Of a stretch of 64,000 nt of DNA, positions 48,772-59,946 are shown in pieces. The stretch covers positions 70,510,001 to 70,574,000 of the forward strand of contig CP142451.1 of assembly GCA_038049695.1 (NCBI GenBank), given 5' to 3'. The stretch's first letter is position 1. Every line of letters begins with the position of its first letter. Below the pieces are notes generated by a model that worked only from the letters and a program-made list of their open reading frames with translations, did no database searches and was not told where the DNA came from. The stretch is from Cinnamomum chago (lineage: Eukaryota; Streptophyta; Magnoliopsida; Laurales; Lauraceae). A program made the position numbers and the translations under genes.

Positions 48772-49131
48772 GCTCCCATTTCCGGGAGTTCTCGCATTGA
48801 TGCGATCGTTCAGGCTCTGCCTGAACCTAGTTGAGGCTGCCTTTCAGCTTCTCCTTTTCTTTGCCTTTGTGCGCGGGGTTCGAAGAGGTTGGGCTTTCAA
48901 GGGGGCGATTAGACTTACCCCGTAGGGAGCTTGCCTCCGTAGTAGTCGCATCCCCTATATAATTGAGGGGTTATTTTCCCCCTTTTGTTTTTCAAGAAGC
49001 CAGCGTCTCTTCCCTTCTCTTTACTTCCAAAAATATTTCTTATTAGTCATCTACTGCCTTCACCCTTCCTAAATGTCCGGTACTGAAAACAGCACCTATT
49101 CCTAGAGCGGGGGTAGAATTTTTCTCCTAAG

Positions 49132-49758
49132 ATGGGGGAACGCCCGATTACCCAAATCACTGCCCCTCCTGGGTACACCCGTCATGACTTTTTACTTGAT
49201 CATGCACGAACGCTTTTCCACAATATGGCTGATTGGTCTAGGGACAAGCTACGCCAGGCGCCTGAGCATCTGACCTCGTATCTTGGCCTACGAAGGAGAA
49301 TTGGGTATGGTACCCTTCACGCCGAGAACTTGCTTCGGCTAATCAGCTACTGGGCCAGCGTAGTTGGGGTGATGGAGGGGATGACGGATGAACTTCTGGC
49401 CATCCACATAATCCAGTGGGAGTCCCTGAACTCCCATTTTGAATTAGTGGACCTGAACCGCACTCTCGTGATCATGGAGCGGCAGTTGACCGAGGCGCGG
49501 GAGGTGCTTTGCAAGCTCCGTGGTCGGAATGGCCATGCTAGACGTTATGCCGTGACAAAGGATCGAGAGTGGGAGATGGTTGATCAAATGGATGGGTTAC
49601 TTCGGCGTGCTAAAGGAATGCGTCGTTCCACGTCTCGGGGTGTTCCTCTTGGGCCGTTAGTTGGATCTGGCATCAATGTTACTGTTGGTCGAGATTTTCG
49701 GCGAAATGCTGGAAGGAGTTTCAAGACTCTTCTCGACTGGGCTAGTCGGATCCTGTGA
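49132..49758 (+). CDS. 208-codon frame of unknown function in Tat2, opposite to pol
   Basis: Uninterrupted from ATG (49132) to TGA (49756-49758). The protein starts MGERPITQITAPPGYTRHDF and is mostly helical-looking, with a heptad-like stretch (LVDLNRTLVIMERQLTEARE, VLCKLRGR). It ends basic (VGRDFRRNAGRSFKTLLDWA). It has no signal peptide and no membrane segment. I do not recognise a family. It sits between the minisatellite and the integrase end, on the strand of the antisense gene, and has CT-rich DNA and TATA-like sequences upstream. It may be a second accessory gene of the element, or a last exon of the antisense gene. Being intact inside an otherwise broken element is notable but may be chance. 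Confidence 0.5.
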   Translation: MGERPITQITAPPGYTRHDFLLDHARTLFHNMADWSRDKLRQAPEHLTSYLGLRRRIGYGTLHAENLLRLISYWASVVGVMEGMTDELLAIHIIQWESLNSHFELVDLNRTLVIMERQLTEAREVLCKLRGRNGHARRYAVTKDREWEMVDQMDGLLRRAKGMRRSTSRGVPLGPLVGSGINVTVGRDFRRNAGRSFKTLLDWASRIL

Positions 49759-50475
49759 CCATCACCGCTTGCTCTAGTTGTGCCTGTTGTCGTTTCTCTC
49801 CTTTCTTTTTTTTTTGGTAAGTTCATCATTGTATGGGTGCTTGTTGCCCCCTCTCTTTTTTTTGTATATTTAATGAAGTGCATTTTTTTTGCTCGACTGT
49901 CTTTTCGTAGTAATGATTCTTCTTTTCTTTTTCTTTTTTTTGTTATTTGTGCAATTGTGGGAAAGGTTGTAACTTGAGGTCATTTGCTCTTGAGTAAGTT
50001 GTGTCTTAGACGCTCGAATGTTTAGCCTTTCGGTCATTTGCTCTTGAGTACGAAGGCGCTTCCCTTGTCGGGTTCTGGACGCCTACCCCCCTTTTTTATT
50101 TTTTATTTTTATATTGGGTATTGTCTACTCCGACTGTATTAGGTTATCCCTACTTCAGGGCGTTCTTTGCCCGCTTTACGGTTAGCCCTTATGAGCGTAT
50201 TGCGTTATCCACCTTGTCTTTATCGGATGGGATGCCTTTTTTAGGTGGGTCGCCTTTTGCAGGCTGTTTGCCTCATTCAGGAGAGTTGCCTTTTTTTTCT
50301 TTTAGGCGAGTTGCCTTCGTCAGGCGAATTGCCTTTCTCAAGCATCATAGGGTCTAATCGGCCCATGACCTTTATATACGGAAGTTTGTTAAATAAATAA
50401 ATAAATAAATAAAAAGAAAATGCAAGTATCAAGTTAATAGCTAAATGGGCTCTTCAAAGCACCTTTTCTTTTCTA
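49759..50475. other. Spacer, T-rich, with an (AAAT)n tract at about 50392-50413
   Basis: There is no gene. It has poly-T runs, repeated GTCGCCTTTT/AGGCGAGTTGCC words (50250-50340) and a tandem CATTTGCTCTTGAGTA motif (49981 and 50035). It probably contains the convergent 3' ends of the antisense transcripts and pol. Confidence 0.45.
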
Positions 50476-51286
50476 TTAGGGATAGTATTTCTTAAGGAAC
50501 TTGTTGATTAGAAGTTGTGTCTTGATCCCATTTACATCCCTCAAGTAGTAAGCACCGTTCGTACAGACGGTATCTACCACATAGGGTCCCTCCCACTTAG
50601 TCTCAAACTTCCTAGTTGACTTAAATGTGGTCTTTATAGGTTTTCTAACTGTGAGGACAAGATCACCCTTTTCGAAGTACCTCTGCCTGACCATCTTATC
50701 AAAAGAGGTAGAGATTCTTGCCTGGCACAACTCGATGTTTTGCCTAGCATCCAACCGCGCTTCGTCTAGAGACTCGAGTTCTCTTATCCTTAGCATGTCT
50801 TTTGTCTCCTCTGTCAGGTGGTTGCTCATGGCTAGGCATAGGCTCGGGAGTTGTATTTCAACAGGGAGCACTACCTCCATCCCATACACTAAAGAGAACG
50901 GTGTCGTGCGCGTTGGGCCTCTCACAGTCGTCAGATATGCCCATAGCGCTTCTAGTAGTCGTTCGCTCCATTCCCTCCTATTCCTGGATACCACCTTTTT
51001 GAGGACTTTGCATATTGTTTTGTTAAAAGCATATGCTAAGCTGTTTGCTGCTGAATTGTATGGGGACGAGCGATGGCTCTTAATTCCAAGCTTTCTGCAC
51101 AACCTCTAAAAGAGGTATTCTCGGAACTGGGGACCACTGTCATGGATGATTCTTCTGGGTACTCCAAACCTATACACCAAGTTTTTCTTCACGAAATCAA
51201 TAAGGTTTGTTGCTTTCACTTCGCCGAGTGGGATAGCCTCAGCCCATTTGCTGAAATAGTCGGTAGCGGCAAGTATGAATCGGTGA
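50476..51286 (-). pseudogene. Integrase 3' part of Tat2 pol
   Basis: Minus-strand frame 50476-51102 covers the end of the integrase core (GIKSHRSSPYNSAANSLAYA, ALWAYLTTVRGPTRTTPFSL) and the C-terminal part (YFEKGDLVLTVRKPI, KWEGPYVVDTV). The order and motifs match Tat integrases. The rest of integrase lies beyond the solo LTR at 54220 and up. Fossil. Confidence 0.8.
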
Positions 51287-54214
51287 TGTTAGACCCCGAC
51301 CCAGACTAACTCGATTAGTGTGTGATTAGTGTGTGTTTAGTCTTAAGTGGGTTTTGTTACCGTTGGGTTAGAAATAATTAGTTTTAGTCCTAGACATAGC
51401 TTTGGGAAATTTGAGAACGTTTAGTGTTAGTTAGACACGCTCAGGGAGGCTTGAGTGTACTGCAAGCGTGGAAGGATCGTGTTGGTTTCCGTTTTTAATT
51501 GTGATTTTGATTTCATTTGAATTGTTTCATTATTCGTTACAACTTTCGTTTTCGGCCGGTCCGTGTTTGAAGCCTAGAAATCCAAGTTTTGACCCAAAAG
51601 GGGTAAAATTGTCTTTTATATCCCAAATCTGGACACAAACTTCGAAATCTCAAAACCATGTCAAAATTATACTTTTTGGAAATTAGATTTTTCGAGGATC
51701 ATTTTATCCTTCTTCGTCGAGTTCGTTTGGGAACCGCAAGATCATGTTTTTGTCAATGCAAGAATTAGACTTATTGGGCCCCATTTGTGAACTACTTAAG
51801 TCACCTTCCTTCCCCCTCCTTTCATTCTCAATCCCTAACCCTAGAGAACCAAGCTCTAAGAGAAAACCCTCTTTTTCGTCTACTTTCCCCTTATTGCATA
51901 CCTTAGCTATGAGTCTCCAAATGGAATTCTAAGACCATCATCTTCTTCCTTTTCTTCCAAGCTTTCCATAGATGCAAATCTCTTGTAGTTTCTAGCTAGA
52001 AAACCTCTCCACTTTCTCCTTTCCTTCTTATTTGGGTATCTCTGGGTAAGAGCTTCAACCCATCCTTTCCATGGAGTCTTTTTTAACTCATAAAGATCTT
52101 ATTTTTCATATATACAAACCCTTTTGTGGAAATGGGTTCTTTGTTTTCAAATGTGGTTGAGTTTTGAATGGATTTTTATGGGGTTTTTGTAGTGTTTGGC
52201 TTAGCTCTTGAGTAGGAGTGCTTGAAGAGTGTTTTTGTGGCATTTGGGCAAAAAGGCAAGTAATCTCTATAGGTTCAATGTTGCATGTGTGTTTTTGGAT
52301 TACATTGTTATTCTTGAAATTTTGTATATAAATTTGTTTATAAGCTCTATTATGATGTTTTCCTTGGATTCTTCTTATGTATTTCCATTCAAGCATATGT
52401 AATTATGTTAAGTGCTTTTCCAAACTTCTAGATCTCTATTTGATTTTTAAGCTCTTGTTTCATTTGAAAATTGGATTTTCTTTTATAGAGAATGGAGGTT
52501 GTGGATTGAATGGTTGTAAATGTGAAAATGACCTCTTGGAGAGCATGGAGGCTCAAGGGATTACATGTGGTCTAAGGTTGAGAAGAGGGGAGGAAATGGA
52601 TTAGAAATTATGCAAGAGAAGGGCAGTTTCTGCACTCAGCAAGCCTAGGCAAAAGCCTATTCGCTCGAGCGAGCCCTGGGTTCGCTCCAGCGACCGGGCC
52701 ACATCTGGTTTGGGCGCTAGCAGAAGCTTGTTCGCTCGAGCGACCCTTGAGTTCGCTCGAACGAATTGTCCACTGTCTAGCCTAGAGCAAGATAGAGAGT
52801 TGTCCGCTCGAGCGATCCTTGTGGTCCGCTCAAGCGAAGTGTCAATCTCGCTTTAGCGAATCTGCCAGATTCAGGGATGAGTTTTGTTTCCATTCGTGTA
52901 CGTTCTTGAGGATTGAAAACTAGACTATGTTAAGGGTTCTAACTTGACATTGTGTAAATGGAACTTCGAAATATAATCCAACTTCGGAGACACCAATTCA
53001 TGTTTATTTTCCGACATTTGGGGTACCAATTATACAGAGGTTAATTAATAGCCTTAACACATGCTTGATGAATTTCGTGTTTGAACTTCAGTTTTGCTAT
53101 GATAAGTATCATCGTGTGCTCGTTTTGAATTTCAAGTATAAGCTAGCTCGTTTGAAGATTTGTTTCAAGAATCAAATGGGGATCACTTCTTAAGCGCGTT
53201 ATGCATATAATTATGTTTTTTGCTAGTCGTGCCTTGTCTTGTTTTAATAAGTGATTTTCCCTCTTTTTATTTCGACATATTTAGACCGTATTTCGTGTGT
53301 TTTATGCATTCATGAATTCAAGTGAACACCATTGAGCTTGGACTGCCCCTTCAGTCTGATCCACTGTCCGGGGGTCCTTAAACATGTGGACTGTCTGCAA
53401 ATTGGTCGTGTATTTTGTTACACATCGTGCCCGTCCAGTTCTGCGGCCGGAATCCCCCTATATGTGGGAATCGTGTCGTGTTTATATTATGTATATCGTG
53501 CTCGTCGTGCGTGCTTACTCTGGTCATCTTATATGATAGAGAAAGGATGGGCTCATTGTGGATTTTACTATTCATGATATTATAAGTATTCATGTTAGTT
53601 TGTTTTAGTATTTTAGCTAAGTTTTGTATTCTCGATAATGTATCTCAGCTAAGTAATTATTTATTATGATTTTCTTAAAACATCTATTGTTCCACGCTCA
53701 TACCTAAATTGATTACCTACCAAACCGTCGTGTTTGACCCTTGTATTTTGGTGCCCAGGTGCAGGTGACGTTGCCTTCGAGGAGGAGCGTCCGGAAGACG
53801 CTATTGAGCCACCCCCAGTCAGAGAGTGGCAACCCGACAATGTCAACTAGACGTCGGGCGGGACCTTGAGTTTCGCTTCACTTAGTCATGGGTTTTATTT
53901 TGTTATTTTGAGCAGTATATTGGCCTTTGTTGGCCTCTTACGGGATGTAACAAAAACTTAACTTACTTTTGTGTTAGCCTTATAACTTTAAATTAATGGG
54001 AATTCTATGTTATAATTCATTCTTCTGATATCTTGGACTTCTTGTTATTTTATTGTTGCACTTGAAATTTTATCTGTGCTTGTCTTGATGGGATTTGCTA
54101 CACGCTTCCGCAAACTTGATCGTGTGAGCTAGATTCCACGTGTCTCGGAATCCTCACCGCAGGAACCTATGGGAAACACGTCGCGGACCCGGGCCTTGGT
54201 CTGGGGTCGCGACA
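51287..54214 (+). mobile_element. Solo LTR, Tekay-like (LTR family C), with TSD GGTGA
   Basis: 2928 bp, TGTTAGACCCCGACCC...GGGGTCGCGACA, flanked by GGTGA at 51282-51286 and 54215-54219. Its start is homologous to the minus-strand start of the young Tekay LTR, so it lies on the plus strand. Shared blocks are AAGGCAAGT (52253-52261), a cluster of CGCTCGAGCGA palindromes (52655-52862), the reverse complement of CAAGCTCAATGGTG (about 53327-53343) and CGCTTCCGC near 54104. It interrupts the Tat2 integrase and retains no internal DNA. Confidence 0.9.
52655..52862. repeat. Palindrome cluster in LTR family C (CGCTCGAGCGA)
   Basis: About seven copies in 208 bp of TTCGCTCGAGCGA and close variants (CTCCAGCGA, CTCGAACGA, CTCAAGCGA, CTTTAGCGA). 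They are spaced 15-40 bp apart and separated by unrelated sequence. Confidence 0.85.
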
Positions 54215-54219
54215 GGTGA

Positions 54220-57053
54220 CCCTGACTGGAGGGCGGGGTGATGGGTCCAATGATGTCGATTCCCAACATATCGAAAGGCCAAGAGGGGACGGTTGGGTGT
54301 AGCGGTTCTGGCACACAATGTATGTAATTCACTTGCTTCTGGCATTCCTCGCATTTCTTGGCGAGTTCCATTGAATCCTGAACCATGGTTGGCCAGTAAT
54401 AACCTTGTCGTCTTGCCCTTTCATAGAGTTTTGGCCCGGGCTGATGGGCCCCACATACGCCACTATGCATTTCTATCATCATCTTTTTTTCCTTTCTCAC
54501 AGGAGAGGCACCTGAGAAATATCCCATCATATGACCTGCAGTATAAGAGTCCTGACGCCTCATTGAAGTAGAGTCGGGGGGGGCTTCTCTTGATACTATC
54601 CCTTTCCCTCATGTTCTCTAGGAGGATCATGTATTTCAAGAAGCTTATAAATGGGCTGCCTCCAGTCTTCCCCTATAGGGAGGATTCCGACTTTGGCGAC
54701 CGTGGGGTTATTGCTAACACAGTCTACAATTGCATCTCAGGTCGCAAGATCTGGCATCAATCACTTTTCTTTGACGATAATTTCATAGTAACTCCCCTCG
54801 GGCATGGCCATAGCAGTTGCGATACCGACTAAGGCATTAGCCTTGGTGTTTAAGCTCCGTGCTATGTGCGTGATTGTTACATGTGAGAATTGTGGCACCA
54901 ATGCTTTTGCTCGCAGGTGATTGGACAGGATGTCGGGTTTCCTTACCTTGTATTCTTCGTTGATCTGGCTTACTATTAACTTGGAATCTCCATTGTTAGC
55001 ACAATTTCTATTCCCATGATTATAACTTGATATTCCACGATGTTATTAGAACAATGTTTTGTTATGGCAAACGCGTGGGGTATTAAACGCCTTGGGGAGA
55101 TATAAAAAGGATGACCACGCCTGATGCCCTCATCCCGTACTTCGTCATACGAGAGGCTCCATCAAAGAACAGATGCCTGCATGCCTCCTGAGTCAGCAAC
55201 ACTTGTCCTACAGGGGGAACCTCGTCTTGTAACAGTTCCGCAAGTTGGGATCCTTCTTATAGCGGGTGCGCTGCCAAGAAATCGGCAAATGCCTGACCTT
55301 TCACAGCTTTTTGGGGGACATAATCAGTGTCAAATTAGGAAAGCAACATCGCCCACTTAGCCATCCTGGGGTTAAGCAGGCCCGCTTTAGTCATCAATAC
55401 TTTAAGCGGGTTTATCCTTGATACCAGCTGCGTTCGGTGTAGCATCAGGTAGTGTCTAAAATTGTTCAGAGCGAACATCAAGGCCAGGCATTCCTTCTCT
55501 ACAAGAGGGTGGTTGTGTTCTACCTCGATCATCACTTGGCTGAGGTAGTAGAGGGCTATCTCTTGTCCATCGTTATTTTTTTGGGCCAGGAGCGCGCCCA
55601 TAGAATGGTCCAGTGCCTTGGTGTATAAAATGAGGTCTCTCTTCGAGACTGGCGCCACAAAAAAGGAGGTCGTACGAGGTACTCTTTTAGGCATCTGAAA
55701 GCTGCCTCGCATTCGGGGCTCCACTCGAATGTGACACCCTTCTTCATGATTTCAAAGAATGGCATGCACTTATCTACGAGATTGGATATGAATCTGCGTA
55801 TGTAGGCTAGCTTTCCCCGCAGGCTTCTCAGCTCCTTTATCGTTGACGGGCTGGGCATCTTTAGTATGGCTTCCACTTTGGCCGGGTCCAATTGTATTCC
55901 ATCCTTTCGGATTATGAACCCCAAAATTTTTCCTAAGGTTACCCCGAAGAAGCATTTGAGTGGGTTCATTTTCATAATGTATTTCCTCAACCGCTGGAAG
56001 ACGTCCCTGAGATCATCTAGGTGGTCGATCCCCCGCCTACTTTTCACTACCAGGTCGTCTACATAGCTTTCTATTGTCTTATGTTGCAGGTCTTTGAAAA
56101 TTCTTATCATTGCTCTTTGGTAGGTCTCGCCGGCATTCTTGAGACCGAATGGCATGACGATGTAGCGGTATACCCCGAGCAGCGTCCTGAACGATGTATG
56201 CCTTTTATCAGATGGGTTCATCCTAATCTGGTTATATCCCGAGAAGCTGTCCATGAACATCATCCTCTCGAATCCGCAGGAATTATCAACCATTATCTCT
56301 GTGAGGGGTAGTGGGAAATCGTCCTTTGGGCAGGCTATGTTCATATCACTAAAGTCAACGCAGACCCGGATCTGGCCATTTTTCTTGGTCACTGGGACGA
56401 CGTTGGCCAGCCAATCCGAGCGTTGTTCTTCCCTTATGAATCCGACCTTCAGCAGCTTTTGAACCTCTGCTTCTATTTTCTCAATGTGGTCCTGGGCAAA
56501 TTTTCTCTCCGGCTGCTTTGGGGGCAAGATCCCAGCCGTATTTCAAGCGGTGAACTACTATTAATGGATCTAGTCCCGGCATTTTCTTGTGGATCCATGC
56601 AAAGACATCTTTGAACTCATTAAGTAGTTTTATGTAGGCCTCCCTTTCTCCACTATTCAGACTGTTGCTTATTAGGACCGGGTGTGGGTCTTTTGAGCTC
56701 CCCAGGTTCACCTCGTTCATCTGATCCTCTGTTGGCGGTTCCCTTCCCCTTTCTTCCGAAGAGGTCGTCTCTTTCACCTTGACCATGTTACAGAAGTAGA
56801 TCATGTTCCTTCCTGTCTTTTTGGGCTCTGCTTGCTGCGTAGATGGGCCTCCCCTGGCCCTCTTTCCTCCAATGTTGCCTTCTGCTGCGAGGGGTGATGA
56901 CCCGGTCCCATTCATAAGTTCGATCTGTCCCTCAATAATTTGTAGGGTCCCTCTTCGGGGTTCATCAGTGGCATCTTCTTCCAGTTCTGATGAATCGCCT
57001 TTTGATGCATGCTTTTCTTCATATAGTGTTGCATCCAAGCAGTAAACGTCCAC
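54220..57053 (-). pseudogene. pol region of Tat2 (protease end, RT, RNase H, second RNase H, integrase start)
   Basis: On the minus strand: a linker between protease and RT (56481-57053, with ISNSLNSGEREAYIKLLNEF). Reverse transcriptase follows at about 55.7-56.5 kb with DWLANVVPVTKKNGQIRVCV and YVDDLVVKS, then RNase H about 55.35-55.7 kb (VEKECLALMFALNNFRHYLM). Next are an archaeal-type RNase H region about 54.8-55.1 kb and an integrase zinc-finger/core start about 54.22-54.56 kb (MHSGVCGAHQPGPKLYERAR, CEECQKQ, WPFDMLGIDIIGPI). It is broken in several places. Fossil. Confidence 0.82.
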
Positions 57054-57092
57054 CCCTTGAAATGGCTTTCTATCGGCGAACTGCCTTCAAAT

Positions 57093-58458
57093 TGTTAGAT
57101 TATATGGTCTCAATCCAGTCGATGATGTAATAAATTGATTTATTTATTTATTTATCAATATAAACATGCTTTCTATTAATGAGATGAATGGTTTTTTTAT
57201 TACTTCTTGCACATAACCAATACATATGACGTGATGGTTCATGAGATGAACCGAGACCCATGAGTATATTAGATGTGATAAATGTGTGTAAATGAGATCC
57301 ACATGTGGGAGACATATGTCACAAATCTTATACTTAAATTGATTCACAACCGGTGATGAGATTTGGCATCTCATCTGACAAGGTTGTAGTACTTTGATCA
57401 CTATGAGATAGTGTGATTTATCTTGATCATCAGAATGTAAGATTCTGGATCATTGTGCTAGTACATTGGATGTATTGAAGGACCATAAGAAGCACCTTAT
57501 GAAACACTGTCTATACTTTAAGGTCTGCTCTCATAATTCCTTAGTAATAGGCTCTTAATCCTGAGACATTAAGGAACTCGAGTTTCTATATATTCATCTG
57601 CTTTGAGTCACCAATGAGTGAGGCCAATTGTAGGTGAACACCTCGGTGTCTTGAGTACGTGGTAGTGGGACTGTGGGAACATTCAATGGTGAAGATGGAA
57701 TCTATCTTCATTATCCCCTTGTGCCAATTAATGGATTTATCATTGGTTAGTGCGCACCCATCTCAATCAAGAGTTAATTGGATGGTACTGATAATCACTG
57801 TGATTAATTAAGTCTCAAGGATAATAAGATATGGATCTAAGTTGGTGGGACGGGTTTTATCCAATTGATCCATGGATATTGATGGAGGGGCCTACTTGCG
57901 GTAATAATGAAGTTTAGGGTCTTCTTTGTAATTTATTCCTAAGATTGGAGTTCAATTGCATTTATATAGTGGAGTTATTTGCAATTAACTGTAGGCCCGG
58001 ATTGCACATGAGATGTGGGGTCAGGGTGTCCTAGTTGGAGCCAGCTTTTTAAGGAATCCATATTGGTCCCCATGCTAGCCCAAGATTAGATCTTTACTAA
58101 TTCTACTTGAACTCAAAAGGAAAGGAAATAGAAAGTTATTATTTCTATTGGAAGTGAGACTTCTAATAGTGGTAATAGTAAGAAGAGAATGTTACTAATT
58201 ATTATGGAAGTAGGACTTCTAATTTTAATTAGTAAGAGGAGGTTGCCTTTTTGCTATAAATAAGGGCGATAGGGCCTTGGACGTCCCATGCTATTCCATC
58301 TCTTGGAGTTCACACCCAGCCCTCTAACGTGCAAGAGTTGCACATGCCCTGTCCTCCCTTCTCTCTTCTAGTTCTTTTCCAGTTTCCTTAGAGTTTCTAG
58401 TTGGTTTCTCTTGGAGATCCCACCATTCTCCTTAATGAAAGAGATCTGAAACGGGCCA
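57093..58458 (+). mobile_element. Partial copia-like LTR (copy B), joined to an EIN3-like gene fragment
   Basis: Begins TGTTAGATTATATGGTCTC and follows copy A (1225-2952) along its length with many small differences, up to GAGATCTGAAACGGGCC at about 58458. There EIN3-like coding similarity starts. The upstream end replaces the 5' part of Tat2. No target duplication can be paired because the far end of the LTR is not present. It is noticeably diverged from copy A, so the two are not recent sisters. Confidence 0.8.
58255..58262 (+). promoter_or_regulatory. LTR TATA box upstream of the EIN3-like fragment
   Basis: TATAAATA at the place equivalent to TATATAAA (2483-2490) in copy A. It lies about 200 bp before the EIN3-like sequence and points toward it, so LTR-driven transcription of the fragment is possible. 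Not demonstrated. Confidence 0.5.
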
Positions 58459-59946
58459 AGAATATGATCGAAGAAGACCAACTTAGACTGCATCAACTAA
58501 AAGAGACGATGGAAAAGGGTAACAGTAGCAGCGCAAATAAGAACAAGCCATGGTAAGAACATTCATTAAGGAAGAAGATGTCACTTGCTCATGATACAAT
58601 CCTAAAATATATGCTGAGCATGGTGGACGTTTGCAAAACCCAGGACTTTGTATATGTCATCATCCTTGAGAATGGGAAGGCTGTGGGAGCGGCATTAGAA
58701 AATTTGCGCTCTTGGTGGAAGAATGAAGTCATGTTTGATGAAAGCGTGCCAACTGCAATCGCATAGTAGTAGCAACATAACCTTGTTCTAGACTTTGGTG
58801 ACATTGGCAATCCAGAGCTAGTTTCTTATTGCACACTATGGGAGTTGTAAGATACAACCCTAAGATCTTTTCTGTCTGCCCTCATGGAACACTACGATCG
58901 CCCACAAAGGAATTGTCCCTTTACACAAGAAATCCCACCTACACGGTGGCCAAAAGGAGACGAGGAATGGTGGAACCAAGTAAGCATCCCAAGTCATCCT
59001 CAATATAGAAAACCCCATGATTTGAAGAAAGATTGGAAGATAACAGTCCTCATTGCAGTAATAAAACATATGGTGCCAGGTTTTACAAAGATCTGCAATT
59101 TGGTATGGCGCTCTAAGGGCCTCCAAGAGAAGATGACAGCCAAGGAAAGTACTCTTTGGGTGTTTGTTATCAGCAAAGAGGTATTAATGTGGCGCCTGCA
59201 CACCCCCCCCCCCTCCCACCCATATCAATGAGGATGACATAATACTAATTGGGAAAGATGTGCTTGATGACTTCTTTAACGTTGATGCAACAAGAAAAAG
59301 GGTTAATTTAATAGGCGAATCGAGCAGCGCATGCTCCATGCGGAAGAGAAAGGTGTCGGTGGAGCTAGATTTACTGTCGGGAGAGAGGTTGTACATTTGT
59401 GAGCATGTTATATATGTGCCCATACCATAATCCCAATCTTGCATTTCTTAATATCAACTCAAGAAATGAACATCAATCTAGGTGTCAGTTTAGACACTAT
59501 TACAATCCCAAAATAGAAGGTATTAGCACACAAACCAACCAGAATATGATATCCTCTATCTCTCCATTCTTCGCTCCAAACCAAGGACTACCTCTTAACT
59601 ATGCTCAAATTGCTCCTCTGAATTTGTCAAACATTCAAGTAGATAATAACTTCCTTGGCGGTGTTAATCGTGAGAATTCCGTCTATAATCATTCATATAT
59701 CGGAGAAGGATCTCGGCTCGATCAAGGCAGAACAATTGGCAATTGTTTGAAAGTATTCTCACTGGCATAGATACTGATTTTCAATTTGGGACATCTTTTC
59801 AACAATTGCTTGCTATGGATTTTACACTGCTGTCATCAAGAGGAGAGGACAGAGGGGGGATGTGTCAAAGCCATCAGAATCCATCACTTGATATCACAGA
59901 GAGCATGTTAGTCCTTCTGTGGCTTTATTTTGTGGATGTAACATGA
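58459..59946 (+). pseudogene. EIN3-like (EIL) transcription-factor pseudogene, N-terminus missing
   Basis: EIN3/EIL proteins are plant nuclear DNA-binding factors of the ethylene pathway. In one plus frame from 58459 the sequence reads KNMIEEDQLRLHQLKE, then [79 protein letters not shown] and LQEKMTAKESTLW. These are the family's conserved DNA-binding-region blocks in the correct order. The later CPYHNPNLAFLNINSRNEHQ matches the cysteine/histidine block after that region. In-frame stops occur at 58554 (TAA), 58764-58772 (three TAG in a row) and 58848 (TAA, where the family has Gln). The frame changes near the C-run at about 59208-59217 and again near 59400. The first roughly 90 residues typical of the family are absent because a copia LTR takes their place. 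There are no introns, but EIL coding regions are usually intronless, so this does not prove retroposition. Confidence 0.88.

Larger units (their letters stand above)
40103..57092 (-). mobile_element. Tat2: second Tat-type Ty3/gypsy element (fossil), interrupted by two solo LTRs
   Basis: A minus-strand element: 3' LTR about 40103-40860, PPT 40861-40873, antisense accessory genes 40874-49758, and pol 50476-57053. Two Tekay-like solo LTRs lie within it (43512-46491 and 51287-54214). Neither gag nor a 5' LTR is present in the window; a partial copia-like LTR begins at 57093 instead. Tat membership follows from the reverse transcriptase motif YVDDLVVKS, the extra RNase H region (GDSKLIVSQINEEYKVRKPD on the minus strand, about 54.93-55.0 kb) and the antisense genes. 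It is broken in several places. Confidence 0.75.

Noticed and set aside
52655-52862. Regularly spaced palindromes as a CRISPR or operator array
   Set aside because: Spacing is irregular, copies vary, and the cluster lies in an LTR with counterparts in related LTRs.
58884-59231. Independent 115-codon gene
   Set aside because: It is the middle of the EIN3-like pseudogene; the same frame continues the match on the upstream side past in-frame stops.
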